Shown: positions 1 through 10,854, counted from the stretch's first letter. The stretch is DNA of 64,000 nucleotides from Abelmoschus esculentus (GCA_035048815.1 JAUCBN010000001.1:20785001-20849000); one strand, 5' to 3'. Translations and numbers: made by a program. The notes: generated from the sequence alone by a model not told the origin.

Positions 1-266
1 AACTTAAACTAATAAGTATGATGTTACTAAACATGTGTTGAATATTAATAATGCATAATATAAGATAGATAAAGCTGTGGTTCAATACCAATTACTAAGT
101 TATCAATAGTAATATAAGGAAATAAACATTATAGGTATATAATATGCGATAGCAAGCGAATGTAGAGCATGAATTGAATAAATAAAGAGGATTAAGTAAA
201 ACTCCCTGATTGGACTTGTGTGACTTAGGGCATGGGCAGAATTTAAGGTTGGGCGTGCACATATTA
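1..266 (-). mobile_element. LTR-1 fragment, 5' terminal part
   Basis: Noncoding LTR sequence, read on the minus strand, starting at about 266 and continuing left out of the window. The same sequence closes the longer LTR-1 copies at about 10753-10854 and 36588-36791. Positions 168-265 recur at 4856-4951, where the LTR terminus reads TGATATGTGCACGCCC on the minus strand. Here the terminal TGA is lost and the 33-bp satellite begins directly. AT-rich, no gene seen. Confidence 0.75.
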
Positions 267-3200
267 GGGACCGTTTATTATGACATGCACTCGAAGAAAG
301 GGGTCATTAATCATGACATACGCTCAAAGAGAGGGGTTTTCCATCATGGCATACGCTCAAAGAAAGGGACCGTTCACCATGACATGCACTCGAAGGAGGG
401 GTCATTCATCATGACATACGCTCAAAGAGAGTGGTCGTCAATCACAATATACGCTCAAAGGGAGGGACCATTCATTATGGCACGCACTCGAAGAGAGGAG
501 TCATTGATCACAACATACGCACAAAGAAAGGGGTTGCCCATCACGGTATACACTCTAAGAAAGGGACCATACATTATGACATGCACACGAAGAGAGGTGT
601 CGTTCATCGTGACATACGCACAAAAAGAGGGGCCATTCATTATGACATGCACTAGAAGACAAAGATCATTTATCGCGACAAACGCTCAAAGTGAGGGGTC
701 ATCCATCACGGTGTTTACTCCTAGAGAGGGACTATTCACCATGACATGCACTCAAAGAGGGGGCATTCATCGCGACATATGCTCAAAGAGGGGGGGTCGT
801 CCGTCAACACATACGCTCAAAGAGATGGACCATTCACCATGACATGCACTCGAAGAGAAGGTTCATGCAGTGCGACAAAAGCTCAAAGAGTGGGGTCATC
901 CATCACGGTATTCGCTCAAAGAGAGGGACCATTCACCATGACATGCAATCGAAGAGGGGGCATTCATCGCGACATACGCTCAAAGAGAGGGGTTGTATGT
1001 CAATGCATACGCTTCAAGAGAGGGACTGTTAACCATGACATGCACTTAAAGAGAATGGTCATTCATCGTGATATACGCTCAAAGAGAGGGGTCGTCCAAC
1101 ACGGCATAGGCTTAAAGAGAGGGGTCGTTCTTTATGACAAATGCTTGAACAAAGGGGTCATTAATCGCAACATACGTTCAATGAGAGGAACCGTCCATCA
1201 CGGTATACGCTTAAAGAGAGGAACCCTTTATTATGACTTAAGTTCGAAGGGTGGGGTCATTCACCGTGAGATACGCTCAAAGAGAGGAGTCGTCCATCAC
1301 GGTATACACACAAATAGAGGGATATTTCACCCTGACTGCACTCGAAGAGAGGAGTCATTCATATCGACATCGGCTCAAAGAGAGGGGGTCGTCCATCATG
1401 GCACACGGTCAAAGAGAGGGGTCATCCAAAGACAGGGACCATTCACCATGACTTGGACTCGTAGAGTGGGAACATTCTTCGCAACATACACTCAAAGAGA
1501 GCGACCTTTCATTATGACATGCACTCAAAGAGAGGGTTCACTCATCGCGACATACGCTTAAAGATAGGGACCATTCATTATGATATGCACTCAAGAGAGG
1601 GGTCATTCATCGCGATGTACGCTCAAAGAGAAGGTTCGTCCATCACGATATAGGCTCTAGGAAAGGGACCGCTGATTTTGACATGCACTCAAAGAGAGGG
1701 GTCGTCCATCATGGTATACTCTCAGAGAGAGGGACCGTTCAACATGACAAGCACTCGAATAGGGGAGTTAGTCATCGCAACATACACTCAAAGAGAGGGA
1801 CGGTTCATTATGATATGCACTCGAAGGAGGGATCATTCATCACGAGATACACTCAAAGAGAGGGTCATCCATCACGGTATACGCACAAAGAGAGGGACCG
1901 TTTACCATAACATGCACTCGAAGAGAAGGGTCATTCATCGCAACAAACGCTCAAAGAGAGGGGTTTCCATCGTGGTATACGCTCTAAGAAAGGGACTGTT
2001 CATTATGGCATGCACTCGAAGAAAGGCGTTATTAATCGCGACATACACTCTAACAAAGGGGTCGTCCATCACGGCATACACTCAAAGAGAGGGACCGTTC
2101 ACCATGACATGCACTCGAAGAGGGGGTTATTCTTCGCTACATACGCTCAAAGAGATGGGTCGTCCATCACCGCACGCTCAATGGGAGGGACTATTCATTA
2201 TAACATGCACTCGAAGACTGAGTCATTTATCGCGACATACGCTCAAAGAGAGAGGTCATCCATCATGGCATACGCTCGAAGGGAGGGGTCATTCACCGCG
2301 ACATACACTGAAAGAGAGGGTTTGTCTATCACGGTATACGCTTTAAGAACGATACCATTCATTATGACATGTACTCGAAGAGAGGGGTCATTCATCGCGA
2401 CATATCCTTAAAAAGGGGGTCCTCCATCACAGCATACACTCAAGGAGAGGGACCTTTCATTATGACATATGCTCGAAGAGAGGGGTCATTCACCGTGACA
2501 TACAAGAGAGGGGTCGTCCATCACGGTATAGCTCAAAGAGAGGGACCGTTAACCATGACATTCACTCAAAGAGAAGGGTCATTCATCGCAACATAAGCTC
2601 AAAGAGAGGGGTCATCGATCACGGTATACACTCAAAGAGAGGGGTCATCGATCACGGTATACACTCGAACAAGGGGTCATTCATCGTGACATACGCTTAG
2701 AGAGAGGGTCGTCCATCACGGTATACGCTCAAAGAGAAGGACCAGTCATTATGACATGCAATCAAAGAGAGGCGTCAATCATCGTGACATACGCTCAAAG
2801 AGAGGGGTCATCCATCACGACATAAACACAAATAGAGGGAGCATTCACCACGACATGCACTAGATAAGAGGCGTCATTCATTGTGACATACACTCAAAGA
2901 GAGAGGTCGTCCATCATGGTGTACGCTCTAAGAAATAGACCATTCATTATGACATTTACTTGAAGAGAGAGATATTTTAACGTGACATACGCTCAAAGAG
3001 ACGGGTCATCCATCACGGCATACATTCAAAGCGAGGGAGCGTTCACCATGTCAGGTACTCGAAGAGAGGTCATCATCACGACATATGCTCAAAGAGAGCG
3101 GTCGTCCAATACGGCATACGCTCAAAGAGAGCGGCCTCTCATTATAACACATACTCGAAGAGAGGGGTCATTCAACGCGGCATACGCTCAAAGAGAGGGG

Positions 3201-4855
3201 TCATTCATCACCATATTTGAACTAAGAAAGGGACCATTCACCATGACATGCACTCGAAGAGAGGGGTCATTCATCACGATATACGCTCAAGGAGAAGGGT
3301 CGTCCATCACGACATATGCTCAAAGAGATGGACCATTTATTATGAATACTGTCGAAGAGAGGGGTCTTTCACTGCGACATATGCTCAAAGAGAGTGGTTG
3401 TCCATCACGGTAAATGCTTTAAGAAAGGGAACATTCACTATAACATGCACTTGAAGAGAGGGTCATCCATCACGGTATACGCTTTAAGAAAGGGACCATT
3501 TATTATGACATGCACTCGAAGAGAGGGATCATTCATCTCGACATATGCTCAAAGAGAGGGGTCATCCATCACGATATACGCTCAAAGAAAGGGAACGTTC
3601 ACCATAACATGCACTTGAAGAGAGGGGTCATCTATCACGGTATATGCTCTAAGAAAGGGACCATTTATTATGACATGCACTCGAACAGAGAGGTCATTCA
3701 TCTCGACATACGCTCAGAGAGGGGTCGTCCATCACGGTATACGCTCAAAGAGATGGACCATTCACCGTGAAATGCACTAGAAGAGAGGGGTCGTTCATCA
3801 TGACATACGCTCAAAGAGATCGTCCATCACGACATACACTCAAGGAGAGGGACCATTTGTTATGACATACGCTCGAAGAGAGGGGTTGTCCATAACGGTA
3901 TATGCTCAAAGAGAGGGACCGTTCACCATGACATTCACTGAAAAAGAAGGGTCATTCATCGCAACATAGGCTTAAAGAGTGGAGTCATCAATCACGGTAT
4001 ACGCTCAAAGAGAGCGACCGTTCATTATGACATATACTCGAAGAGAGGGGTCATTCACCGCAGTATACGCTCAAAGAGAGGGGTCGTCCATCACTGTATA
4101 TGCTCTAAGAAGGGGACCGTTTATTATGACATGCACTAGAAGAGATGGGTCTTTCATTGCGGCATATGCTCGAAGAGCGGGGTAGTCCATCACGGTATAT
4201 GCTCTAAGAAACGGACCGTTCATTATAACCTGCACTAGAAGGGAGGGGTTATTCATCGATACATACGCTCAAAGAGAGGGGTCGTCCATCACGGTATACG
4301 CTCAATGATAGGGCTCGTTCATTATAACATACGTCCAAAGAGAATGGTCATTCACCGCGATATACGCTCAAAGAGAGGGGCGTCCATCACGGTATACGCT
4401 CAATGATAGGGCTCGTTCATTATAACATACGTCCAAAGAGAATGGTCATTCACCGCGATATACGCTCAAAATGAGGGGTTGTCTATCACGGTATACGCTC
4501 TAACAAAGAGACCGTTCATTATGACATTTACTCAAAGAGAGTGGTCATTCATGACATACGCTCAAAGAGAAAGGTCGTCTATCACGGTATACGCTCTAAG
4601 AAAGGGACCGTTCATTATTACATGCACTCGAATAGAGGGGTCATTCATCTCGAAATACGCTCAAAGAGAATGGTCGTCCATCGTGATATATGCTCAAAGA
4701 GAGAGACGTTCATCATGACATGCACTCAAAGAGAAGGGTCATCCATCACGGTATACGCTATAAGAGAGGAAACATTCATTATAACATGCACTCAATGAGA
4801 GGGGTCATTCATCGTGACTTACGCTCAAAGAGAGGGGTCGTCCATCATGTAGCAC
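267..4855 (+). repeat. 33-bp satellite block, forward orientation
   Basis: About 139 tandem 33-bp units. Each begins CTCAAAGAGAGG or CTCGAAGAGAGG. Three variants alternate: one continues GGTCGTCCATCACGGTATACG, the next GACCGTTCACCATGACATGCA, the third GGTCATTCATCGCGACATACG, giving a 99-bp unit. Two sense frames are stop-free in consensus: one reads repeats of SKRG followed by H-rich residues, the other repeats of QREGS. Hence ORFs such as 746-1561 (271 codons) and 210-842. Stops and frame changes are scattered and no promoter or conserved start is seen, so I treat these as satellite shadows. This is the only block in this orientation. It is flanked on both sides by the first part of LTR-1. 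Confidence 0.95.
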
Positions 4856-4953
4856 ATGAATTGAATAAATAAAGAGGATTAAGTAGAACTCCCTGATTGG
4901 ACTTGTGTGACTTAGGGTATGGGCAGAATTTAAGGTTGGGCGTGCACATATCA
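4856..4953 (-). mobile_element. LTR-1 5' terminal 98 bp
   Basis: Minus-strand LTR start TGATATGTGCACGCCC at 4953, followed leftward by about 98 bp matching 168-265, then abrupt transition to satellite at 4855. A purine-rich tract lies just outside the LTR on the internal side, as expected for a 3' LTR of a minus-strand element. Confidence 0.7.
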
Positions 4954-4954
4954 A

Positions 4955-4972
4955 CCACTCTTGCTCTCTTTT
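4955..4972 (-). other. Candidate polypurine tract
   Basis: Minus-strand AAAAGAGAGCAAGAGTGG, one base before the TGATATG start of LTR-1. The position is right for plus-strand priming; the C and T interruptions make it imperfect. Confidence 0.45.
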
Positions 4973-5259
4973 GTAAGTCCTTAGAGAACTTACTTAAGGC
5001 TCAACAAGTATTCTTTGTGCAATTCGGCTAAAAAGAAATGATTAGAAAAAGGAAAAAAATATGTAGAAATAAGGTAGAATGGCAAGATAATAAGAAGATA
5101 GCAATCTAAACTAGATATTACCAAAAGAATATTTTTTCAGAATAAAGAATAATATCCCTCCCTCTTTAACTTTTTTTTTGAATTCTTATTTTTTAATTTT
5201 TTGACTATTTTTACTAACCCGAGAGAGAGAAAAAATAGTCTTCTTACTGAATCGCCAAT

Positions 5260-5271
5260 GCTCTGATACCA
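5260..5271 (-). other. Primer-binding site, initiator Met tRNA type
   Basis: Minus-strand TGGTATCAGAGC, two bases downstream of the LTR end (...GTATCA). This is the common plant retroelement PBS complementary to the 3' end of initiator methionine tRNA. Confidence 0.85.
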
Positions 5272-5273
5272 AT

Positions 5274-6383
5274 TGATACGAATACAGTTGTGAAATATCC
5301 AAATTTGTATTTGTGATTGCCCAATCATGATTCTAGAAAGTAACTGAAATTAAAAGTAGGAATTTTGAAATGAAACTTACAAGATGATATAAAATGGATG
5401 AATAGTATGGTGAAATAGAATGATGATAAGATGATTATTGTGCTTGGATGAAGTATGGAAAATATGTATGTATGGATGATGGAAGTGAAGAGAGAATAAA
5501 TGTAATTGATGGAGCAATGTAAACAAAGGAGGAACCAACACTAATAAGTGATGACCCAATTCTTAAGAATTTTTAAATCGTGATTTAGGTGAAAGGTTAA
5601 TGGATTGTGACCCTCTTGTTATAAGAACTAAGAACCTGCAATATAAGAGAAATGAATAGGGATGAATGCTACAAGAACAACCTTGCAAGCCGGTAAAGTC
5701 AAAAAGAACTACAAAAGAGAATCACTCTCAAGTTGTAATATATGCCGAAAGTTGTATCTTTTTACAATGAAATGTGTGCCTATTTATAGGTGTAAGACAA
5801 CAACAAATTGACTGACCTAGACAAAGATTAAAGACTTATTATTCTAGTGTTAAAGGCCTATTAATTTGTAGGTTATTCCATCTCCAATTGACAGCCAAAA
5901 GTTTGATCTAGAATGATTAATGGGGACATTCTCAGAATGAATGTAGACATACATATTATCCACATGCAGAAACCCTTGGGCTGATGCTTGATTAAGTTTT
6001 CATTCATCCTCCTTTAATGGGCTGTTGATAAAGCATTGAATTCAGCAATTGAATGGTCTCTTGAATTTTTGGAAGAAGAATCTTGTGATTATTCCCGTAA
6101 TCGATTTCCAGCATGTACTGTCTTCAATAATTTAATCATATCTTAAGATCCAGATATCGGATTGAGGTGAATCAAAGTGCGTTGGAAATCTAAGGAATAT
6201 GGGAATATGCTTGAAGAAGACCTCAAGACTCAAATATGCTTGTATCCAATCAAAAATAGAGAACAATTTGATTGATATTCCTTGAATACTTCCTCAAGTG
6301 TTTTTTTAATTCTTGCCTTAACTCTCCCTTAAATGGTGATAATGAAGTCGTTCATTGCATGTGTTCTCTTTCTTTCTTGCTGT
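5274..6383 (-). mobile_element. LTR-2, 3' part of a 5' LTR
   Basis: The LTR 3' terminus (minus strand ...GTATCA) lies at 5274, next to the PBS. The part near 6186-6383 matches 31555-31720, where the same LTR group continues rightward to its 5' terminus at 32410. A TATA-like element is at 5781-5790. The copy is cut at about 6384, where LTR-1 begins. No protein-coding content. Confidence 0.7.
5781..5790 (-). promoter_or_regulatory. TATA-like element in LTR-2
   Basis: Minus-strand CCTATAAATA within the LTR. It is a reasonable LTR core promoter, about 500 bp from the LTR 3' end. Confidence 0.4.
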
Positions 6384-7296
6384 AGAGAGAAGCTTTGCTT
6401 GCCCGAACCTTAGAATGCAAGCAAGTCTTGTATCACGCTTGTTTCCTGAACAAAAGAATGTTAAAAGATGCTGCAAATAAGACAAGGACGATTCAAGAAG
6501 GGGTTATAGTGTGGGGGATGTTGATGGTTGATTAAGGATGGAAATAGAGGTGTTTATGTGATGTAAATAATATGAAAGGATATGTAAAGGGCTGGTGAAG
6601 AATGGTGGACAAAAATAGAAGATGGATGGTGATTATGGGGTGCTGGAATGATAGTATTCAAAGGGGTAAAGTTTGAACTTATGTTATAGGAACATAAACC
6701 CAATCTAGTTGCAACTCTTAGGGTGGTAGATGCACTTAGACCTCTTGGAAATGAAATTCCGGAAACCTAAAGTATCAAGGATGGAGGGTGATGCCACAAA
6801 TCAAAGAGATGATTTTATAAGTCGATAAAATTCTAAAAAGAACAAGAATAAGAGATTAACTCACAAACTAAATAATCTGATTCGAAGTTGTTGTTTGAAA
6901 TGCCAAAATGATTACATATTTATAGGAAATGAAAGGGTGTGGACAAGGGATATTTCCCTTTGAAAGGGTGGCCGAATAGTGGCCTTGGTGTCTGTTCAAT
7001 TGGTGGTGTCTCCCTCTTTAACCGATCGGTTGAATGGTGTCTCCTCCCAATAATTGTTGTAACTTTTCGGTTTAAAATTCCAGTCTGCACACTCTTCAGT
7101 AAATTGGACATATGTCGACTTCCTGACATCGGATTGATGAGATACAACATGCGCTGGAAAGATAAGCGACAGAGGAACAACTTTAATGAACACAGCAAAG
7201 TCCAATTCTACTCGTATCCTTCTCGAAATCGGCACACAAGTGGACCATCATGAATCTGCCCAATGAAGAGTGATATCTCTTTGTTTTGGTGCCCAA
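6384..7296 (-). mobile_element. LTR-1, both ends truncated
   Basis: Matches 9328-10240 at roughly 97% identity by eye (about 27 differences in about 910 bp). It lacks the first 30 bp of the LTR 3' end and breaks off at the GGTGCCCA motif at 7290-7296, where a truncated LTR-4 follows. TATA-like CCTATAAATATG lies at 6915-6926 (minus). Apparent ORFs on both strands here recur in the other LTR-1 copy only because the copies are nearly identical. Confidence 0.85.
6915..6926 (-). promoter_or_regulatory. TATA-like element in LTR-1
   Basis: Minus-strand CCTATAAATATG. It is conserved at 9861-9872 and 35713-35724 in the other LTR-1 copies, which supports a core promoter. Confidence 0.5.
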
Positions 7297-7562
7297 AGAA
7301 ATAGCTATTTCATCCCTAAAAATCAGCACATAGATAGCTAATTAGAAGGGATCAACATTTATTTAGGAAAATATGAAATAAAACATATGGAAAGTTGAAT
7401 GAAAAGATTCATAAAATCAGCACATGGAGCTGATCATTCCAGATTTTATTTATTTAATATATATAATTTATTTGGGCCTCAAATATGTTTTAAGGCATTT
7501 GGGCTTCTTGGACCATATGATAACGTAACCCATCAGATGTAAGGGTCTTATTGCATGCATCA
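7297..7562 (-). mobile_element. Truncated copy of LTR-4
   Basis: 7297-7525 matches 11617-11840. After a deletion of about 160 bp, 7524-7562 matches 12005-12056. The LTR 5' terminus TGATGCATGC (minus) ends at 7562 and is followed by GACCC and the same satellite flank as the copy at 12056. It is therefore a duplicated segment rather than a separate insertion. Confidence 0.85.
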
Positions 7563-7695
7563 GACCCCTTTCCTTGAGCGTATGACACGACGAATAACCC
7601 CTCTATTCGAATGCATGTCATGGTGAACAGTCCCTCTCTTTGAACGTATACCATGATAGGCGACCCCTCTCTTTAATCGTATGTCATGGTGAACA
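7563..7695 (-). repeat. 33-bp satellite, short block
   Basis: About four reverse-orientation units. The first about 65 bp match 12057-12120, including the variants CCTTTCCTTGAG and CTATTCGAATG. The block ends where LTR-2 sequence starts. Confidence 0.9.
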
Positions 7696-8220
7696 CTCTC
7701 AAGTTGTATATTTTATATATATCCTAGATGAAATATATAAGCAACCATTAGATAACAACATTATTTAATAAAAATAAAAGTGAATGCGTGAAACAAAATT
7801 AATGAGATAGTTTAGTTAATGAACTAATTCCATTGAATGATCTAATTAAATTAATTAACTCACACACTAAATGATGTTATAAACATAAGAAAACTAGTAT
7901 GCTTTAAGTGAACTATCATACATTATATAAGCTAATGAACTTTATTAAACTAACATGCTTAAATGAACATCAAGCATTATTTATTCATGCACACATGCTG
8001 AAATTAAATTTAAAAACTTAAGAAAGAACTCATGCAAACTCATGCACAAGTAGGAGGTTGTATTGTTCCAACAAAGTTAGTGTTGCATTCTCTAATTTTC
8101 AGCCTTAAATAAATAAATTTTCCATGGCCTTATGGAATTTCTTGGTTTTAGCATGCGTCATAGGTCCAATACTAAATTCTTCTGAATCTTTGTTGGTTGT
8201 GATTATATCAATGAATGACG
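7696..8220 (-). mobile_element. LTR-2, 5' part
   Basis: Matches 31918-32410. The LTR 5' terminus reads TGATATAATCACAACC on the minus strand at 8220, and satellite adjoins directly. The left end is truncated against satellite at about 7696. The first about 110 bp encode a polyprotein tail (separate entry); the rest is AT-rich and noncoding. Confidence 0.7.
8105..8220 (-). pseudogene. Retroelement polyprotein C-terminal tail encoded in LTR-2
   Basis: Minus-strand frame reads DIITTNKDSEEF, then IGPMTHAKTKKFHKAMENLFI and a stop. The GP[MI]T[RH][AS] basic tail is typical of the extreme C-terminus of plant Ty3/gypsy polyproteins. The copy at 32410 has the more usual GPMTRAKSQKF. It is preceded in frame by 33-bp satellite, not by integrase, so the combined satellite-tail frame (8105-8566, and up to 8965 with one in-frame stop) is an accidental fusion at an LTR boundary. 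Confidence 0.65.
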
Positions 8221-9120
8221 CCTCTATTCGATTGTATGTCATAATGAACGGTCCATCTCTTTGAGCGTATACCGTGATGGACGATCCCTCTCTCTTAGCG
8301 TATGTCGTGATGAATGATCCCTCTCTTAAAGTGCATATTATAATGAACGTCCCGTTCTTAGAGCATATACTATGATGCAAGACCACTCTCTTTGAGCATA
8401 TGTCACAGTGAATGACCCCTCTCTTCGAGCGTATGTCGTAGTGAATGACCCCTCTCTTCGAGAGTATATCATAATGAACGGTCCCTCTCTTTGAGCATAT
8501 GCCGTGATGGACGACCCCTCTCCTTAAGCGTATGTTGTGATGAATGACCCCTCTCTTTGAGTGCATGTCATGGTGAATGGTCCTTTTCTAAGAGCATATA
8601 TCATGATGAACGACCCCTCTCTTTGAGCGTATGTTGCAGTGAATGACCCCTCTCTTCGAGAGCATGTCATAATGAACGACCCCTCTCTCTGAGCGTATGT
8701 CGTGATGGATGACCCCTCTCCTTGAGCGTATGACGTGATGAATGACTCCTCTCTTCATGTGTATGTCAGAATGAACAGTCCTCTCTTTGAGCATATACCG
8801 TAATCGATGACCCGTCTCTTGAGCATATGTCGCGATGAATGACCCCTCCCTTAGAGTGCGTGTCATAATTAACGGTCCCTTTCTTATAACGTATACCGTG
8901 TCGGACGACACCTCTCTTTGAGCGTATATCGCGATGAACGACCCCTCTCTCTGATTGCATGTCATGGTGAACGATCGCTCTCTTTGAGCCTATACCGTGT
9001 TGGACGACCCCTCTCTTTGAGTGTATATCCCGATGAAAGACACCTGTCTTCGAGTGTATGTCATGGTGAACAGTCTCTCTATTTGGGCATATACCGTGAT
9101 CTATGACCCCTCTCTTTGAG
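8221..9120 (-). repeat. 33-bp satellite block
   Basis: About 27 reverse-orientation units. On the minus strand one frame is open from 8965 to 8105 apart from a single stop near 8588. Flanked on the right by a retroelement leader with PBS and on the left by the LTR-2 terminus. Confidence 0.95.
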
Positions 9121-9297
9121 CCTTTGCAATTCTGATATCTTTTCTCTTCTTTCTTATTAAAAAATATCTAATTCAGATTCCTTATATGGTGGAACAATTT
9201 GAATTTCTTTTTTTGTTCTTTTCATTCTTTATTTTAACTAGAATTGAAATAACAAGAAATAGGGCTTACTTGATTCTTCCTTTGCTCTGATACCATT
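9121..9297 (-). mobile_element. Truncated retroelement leader
   Basis: About 177 bp of noncoding leader downstream of the LTR-1 at 9298, minus strand, with PBS TGGTATCAGAGC at 9284-9295. It breaks into satellite at about 9120 before any gag sequence. Confidence 0.75.
9284..9295 (-). other. Primer-binding site, initiator Met tRNA type
   Basis: Minus-strand TGGTATCAGAGC, two bases from the LTR-1 3' terminus (...GTATCA at 9298). It identifies 9298-10854 as a 5' LTR of a minus-strand element. Confidence 0.85.
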
Positions 9298-10854
9298 TGA
9301 TACGCTTCAACTCTCCAAAGGTGCTTGTAGAGAGAAGCTTTGCTTGCACGAACCTTAGAATGCAAGCAAGTCTTGTATCACGCTTGTTTCCTGAACAAAA
9401 GAATGTTAAAAGATGCTGGAAATAAGATAAGGACGATTCAAGAAGGGGTTATAGTGTGGGGGGATGTTGATGGTTGATTAAGGATTGAAATAGAGGTGTT
9501 TATGTGATGTAAATAATATGAAAGGATATGTAAAGGGCTGGTGAAGAATGGTGGACGAAAATGGAAGATGGATGGTGATTATGGGGTGTTGGAATGATAG
9601 TATTCAAAGGGGTAAAGGTTGAACTTCTGTTATAGGAACATAAACCCAATCTAGTTGCAACTCTTAGGGTGGTAGATGCACTTAGACCTCTTGGAAATGA
9701 AATTCCGGAAACCTAAAGTATCAAGGATGGAGGGTGACGCCACAAATCAAAGAGATGATTTTATAAGTCGATAAAATTCTAAAAAGAACAAGAATAAGAG
9801 ATTAACTCATAAACTAAATAATCTGATTCGAAGTTGTTGTTTGAAATGCCAAAATGATTGCATATTTATAGGAAATGAAAGGGTGTGGACAAGGGACATT
9901 TCCCTTTGAAAGGGTGGCCGAATAGTGGCCTTGGTTTCTGTTCAATTGGTGGTGTCTCCCTCTTTAACCGATCGGTTGAATGGTGTCTCCTCCCAATAAT
10001 TGTTGTAACTTTTCGGTTTAAAATTCCAGTCTGCACAGTCTTCAGTAAATTGGACATATCTCGACTTACTGACATCGGATTGATGAGATACAACATGCGC
10101 TGGAAAGATAAGCGACAGAGGGACAACTTTAATGAAGACAGAAAAGTCCAATTCTACTCGTATCCTTCTCGAAATCGGAACACAAGTGGACCATCATGAA
10201 TCTACCCAATGAAGAGTTATATCTCTTTGTTTTGGCGCCCAAAACATGTTTCCCTCCATGTTGGTCGGTTGTGTCTCTTGGGGAGGGAACATGTCCTTTC
10301 CATGGTTGAGCTGAAGGTTGTAGGGTGAGCTAAGATGACCTAGATGAACTAAGGTTGAGCTGAGCTAGCTAGCTGATTTAGCTAGTTGAAAGTTCACCAT
10401 CTTTGAGTGATGATTTGAGCTGAACGGCTAACCCCCTAACTGAGTGAACTTATCCTTAGGGCCATAAAACTCTTCTCAATCCATAAGAGTGGGTAAGAGC
10501 TGATCCGAATTCCATATGGATGGAAATTCAGCATTTGTCGTTTTGAGCTCATTCTAGATTTGTGAACTGGAATGAAGCTAGCATCCACTTCATTGCGCTG
10601 CCTAGGAGTGTTTGGTACATTTTAGTGCTGATCGGAAGTTGGTAAGTGCCTTAAACAACGATTCTTTGTTTTGAACTCAAACGGTGCATTCGAGCTAAAA
10701 CGGAGCTGGCGAATAGTCCCTTAAGCTGTGTTTAACATAACCTGCAAAGAAACAACTTAAACTAATAAGTATGGTGTTATTAAACATGTGTTGAATATTA
10801 ATAATGCATAATATAAGCTAGATAAAGATGTGGTTCAACACCAATTAGTAAGTG
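9298..10854 (-). mobile_element. LTR-1, nearly complete 5' LTR
   Basis: Runs from the 3' terminus (TGATACGC on + at 9298) to about 10854, where it is cut by satellite. The missing 5' end is seen in the copies at 1-266 and 36600-36791. TATA-like element at 9861-9872. An AGCT-rich stretch lies at about 10310-10400. The length seen is 1557 bp; a full LTR-1 would be about 1.8 kb. Confidence 0.85.

Larger units (their letters stand above)
4954..5273 (-). mobile_element. Short internal region of a deleted LTR retroelement
   Basis: 320 bp between a PBS-bearing LTR (right) and an LTR start (left), minus strand. It is AT-rich and contains no gag or pol similarity. Beside the right LTR is the PBS (5260-5271). 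Beside the left LTR is a purine-rich stretch (4955-4972) with one C and one T, a candidate polypurine tract. The layout resembles a miniature or internally deleted element, but the two LTRs belong to different groups (LTR-2 and LTR-1), so it may be a recombinant. Confidence 0.55.

Noticed and set aside
210..1561. Long ORFs with 11-residue repeats (up to 271 codons), and similar ones in all 33-bp blocks
   Set aside because: They follow from a 33-bp unit with stop-free consensus frames. Two frames are open at once, stops and frame changes are random, and there is no conserved start or regulatory context.
267..4855. CRISPR-like array of about 33-bp repeats
   Set aside because: Repeats are directly contiguous with no unique spacers, monomers vary, and the context is plant retrotransposon DNA.
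5377..5559. H/L-rich minus-strand ORF
   Set aside because: Translation of a biased ATG/GATGG-rich part of LTR-2; no similarity or conservation.
6939..7253. 104-codon ORF conserved at 9885-10199
   Set aside because: It lies inside LTR-1 copies that are about 97% identical over their whole noncoding length, with overlapping ORFs on both strands and no family similarity.
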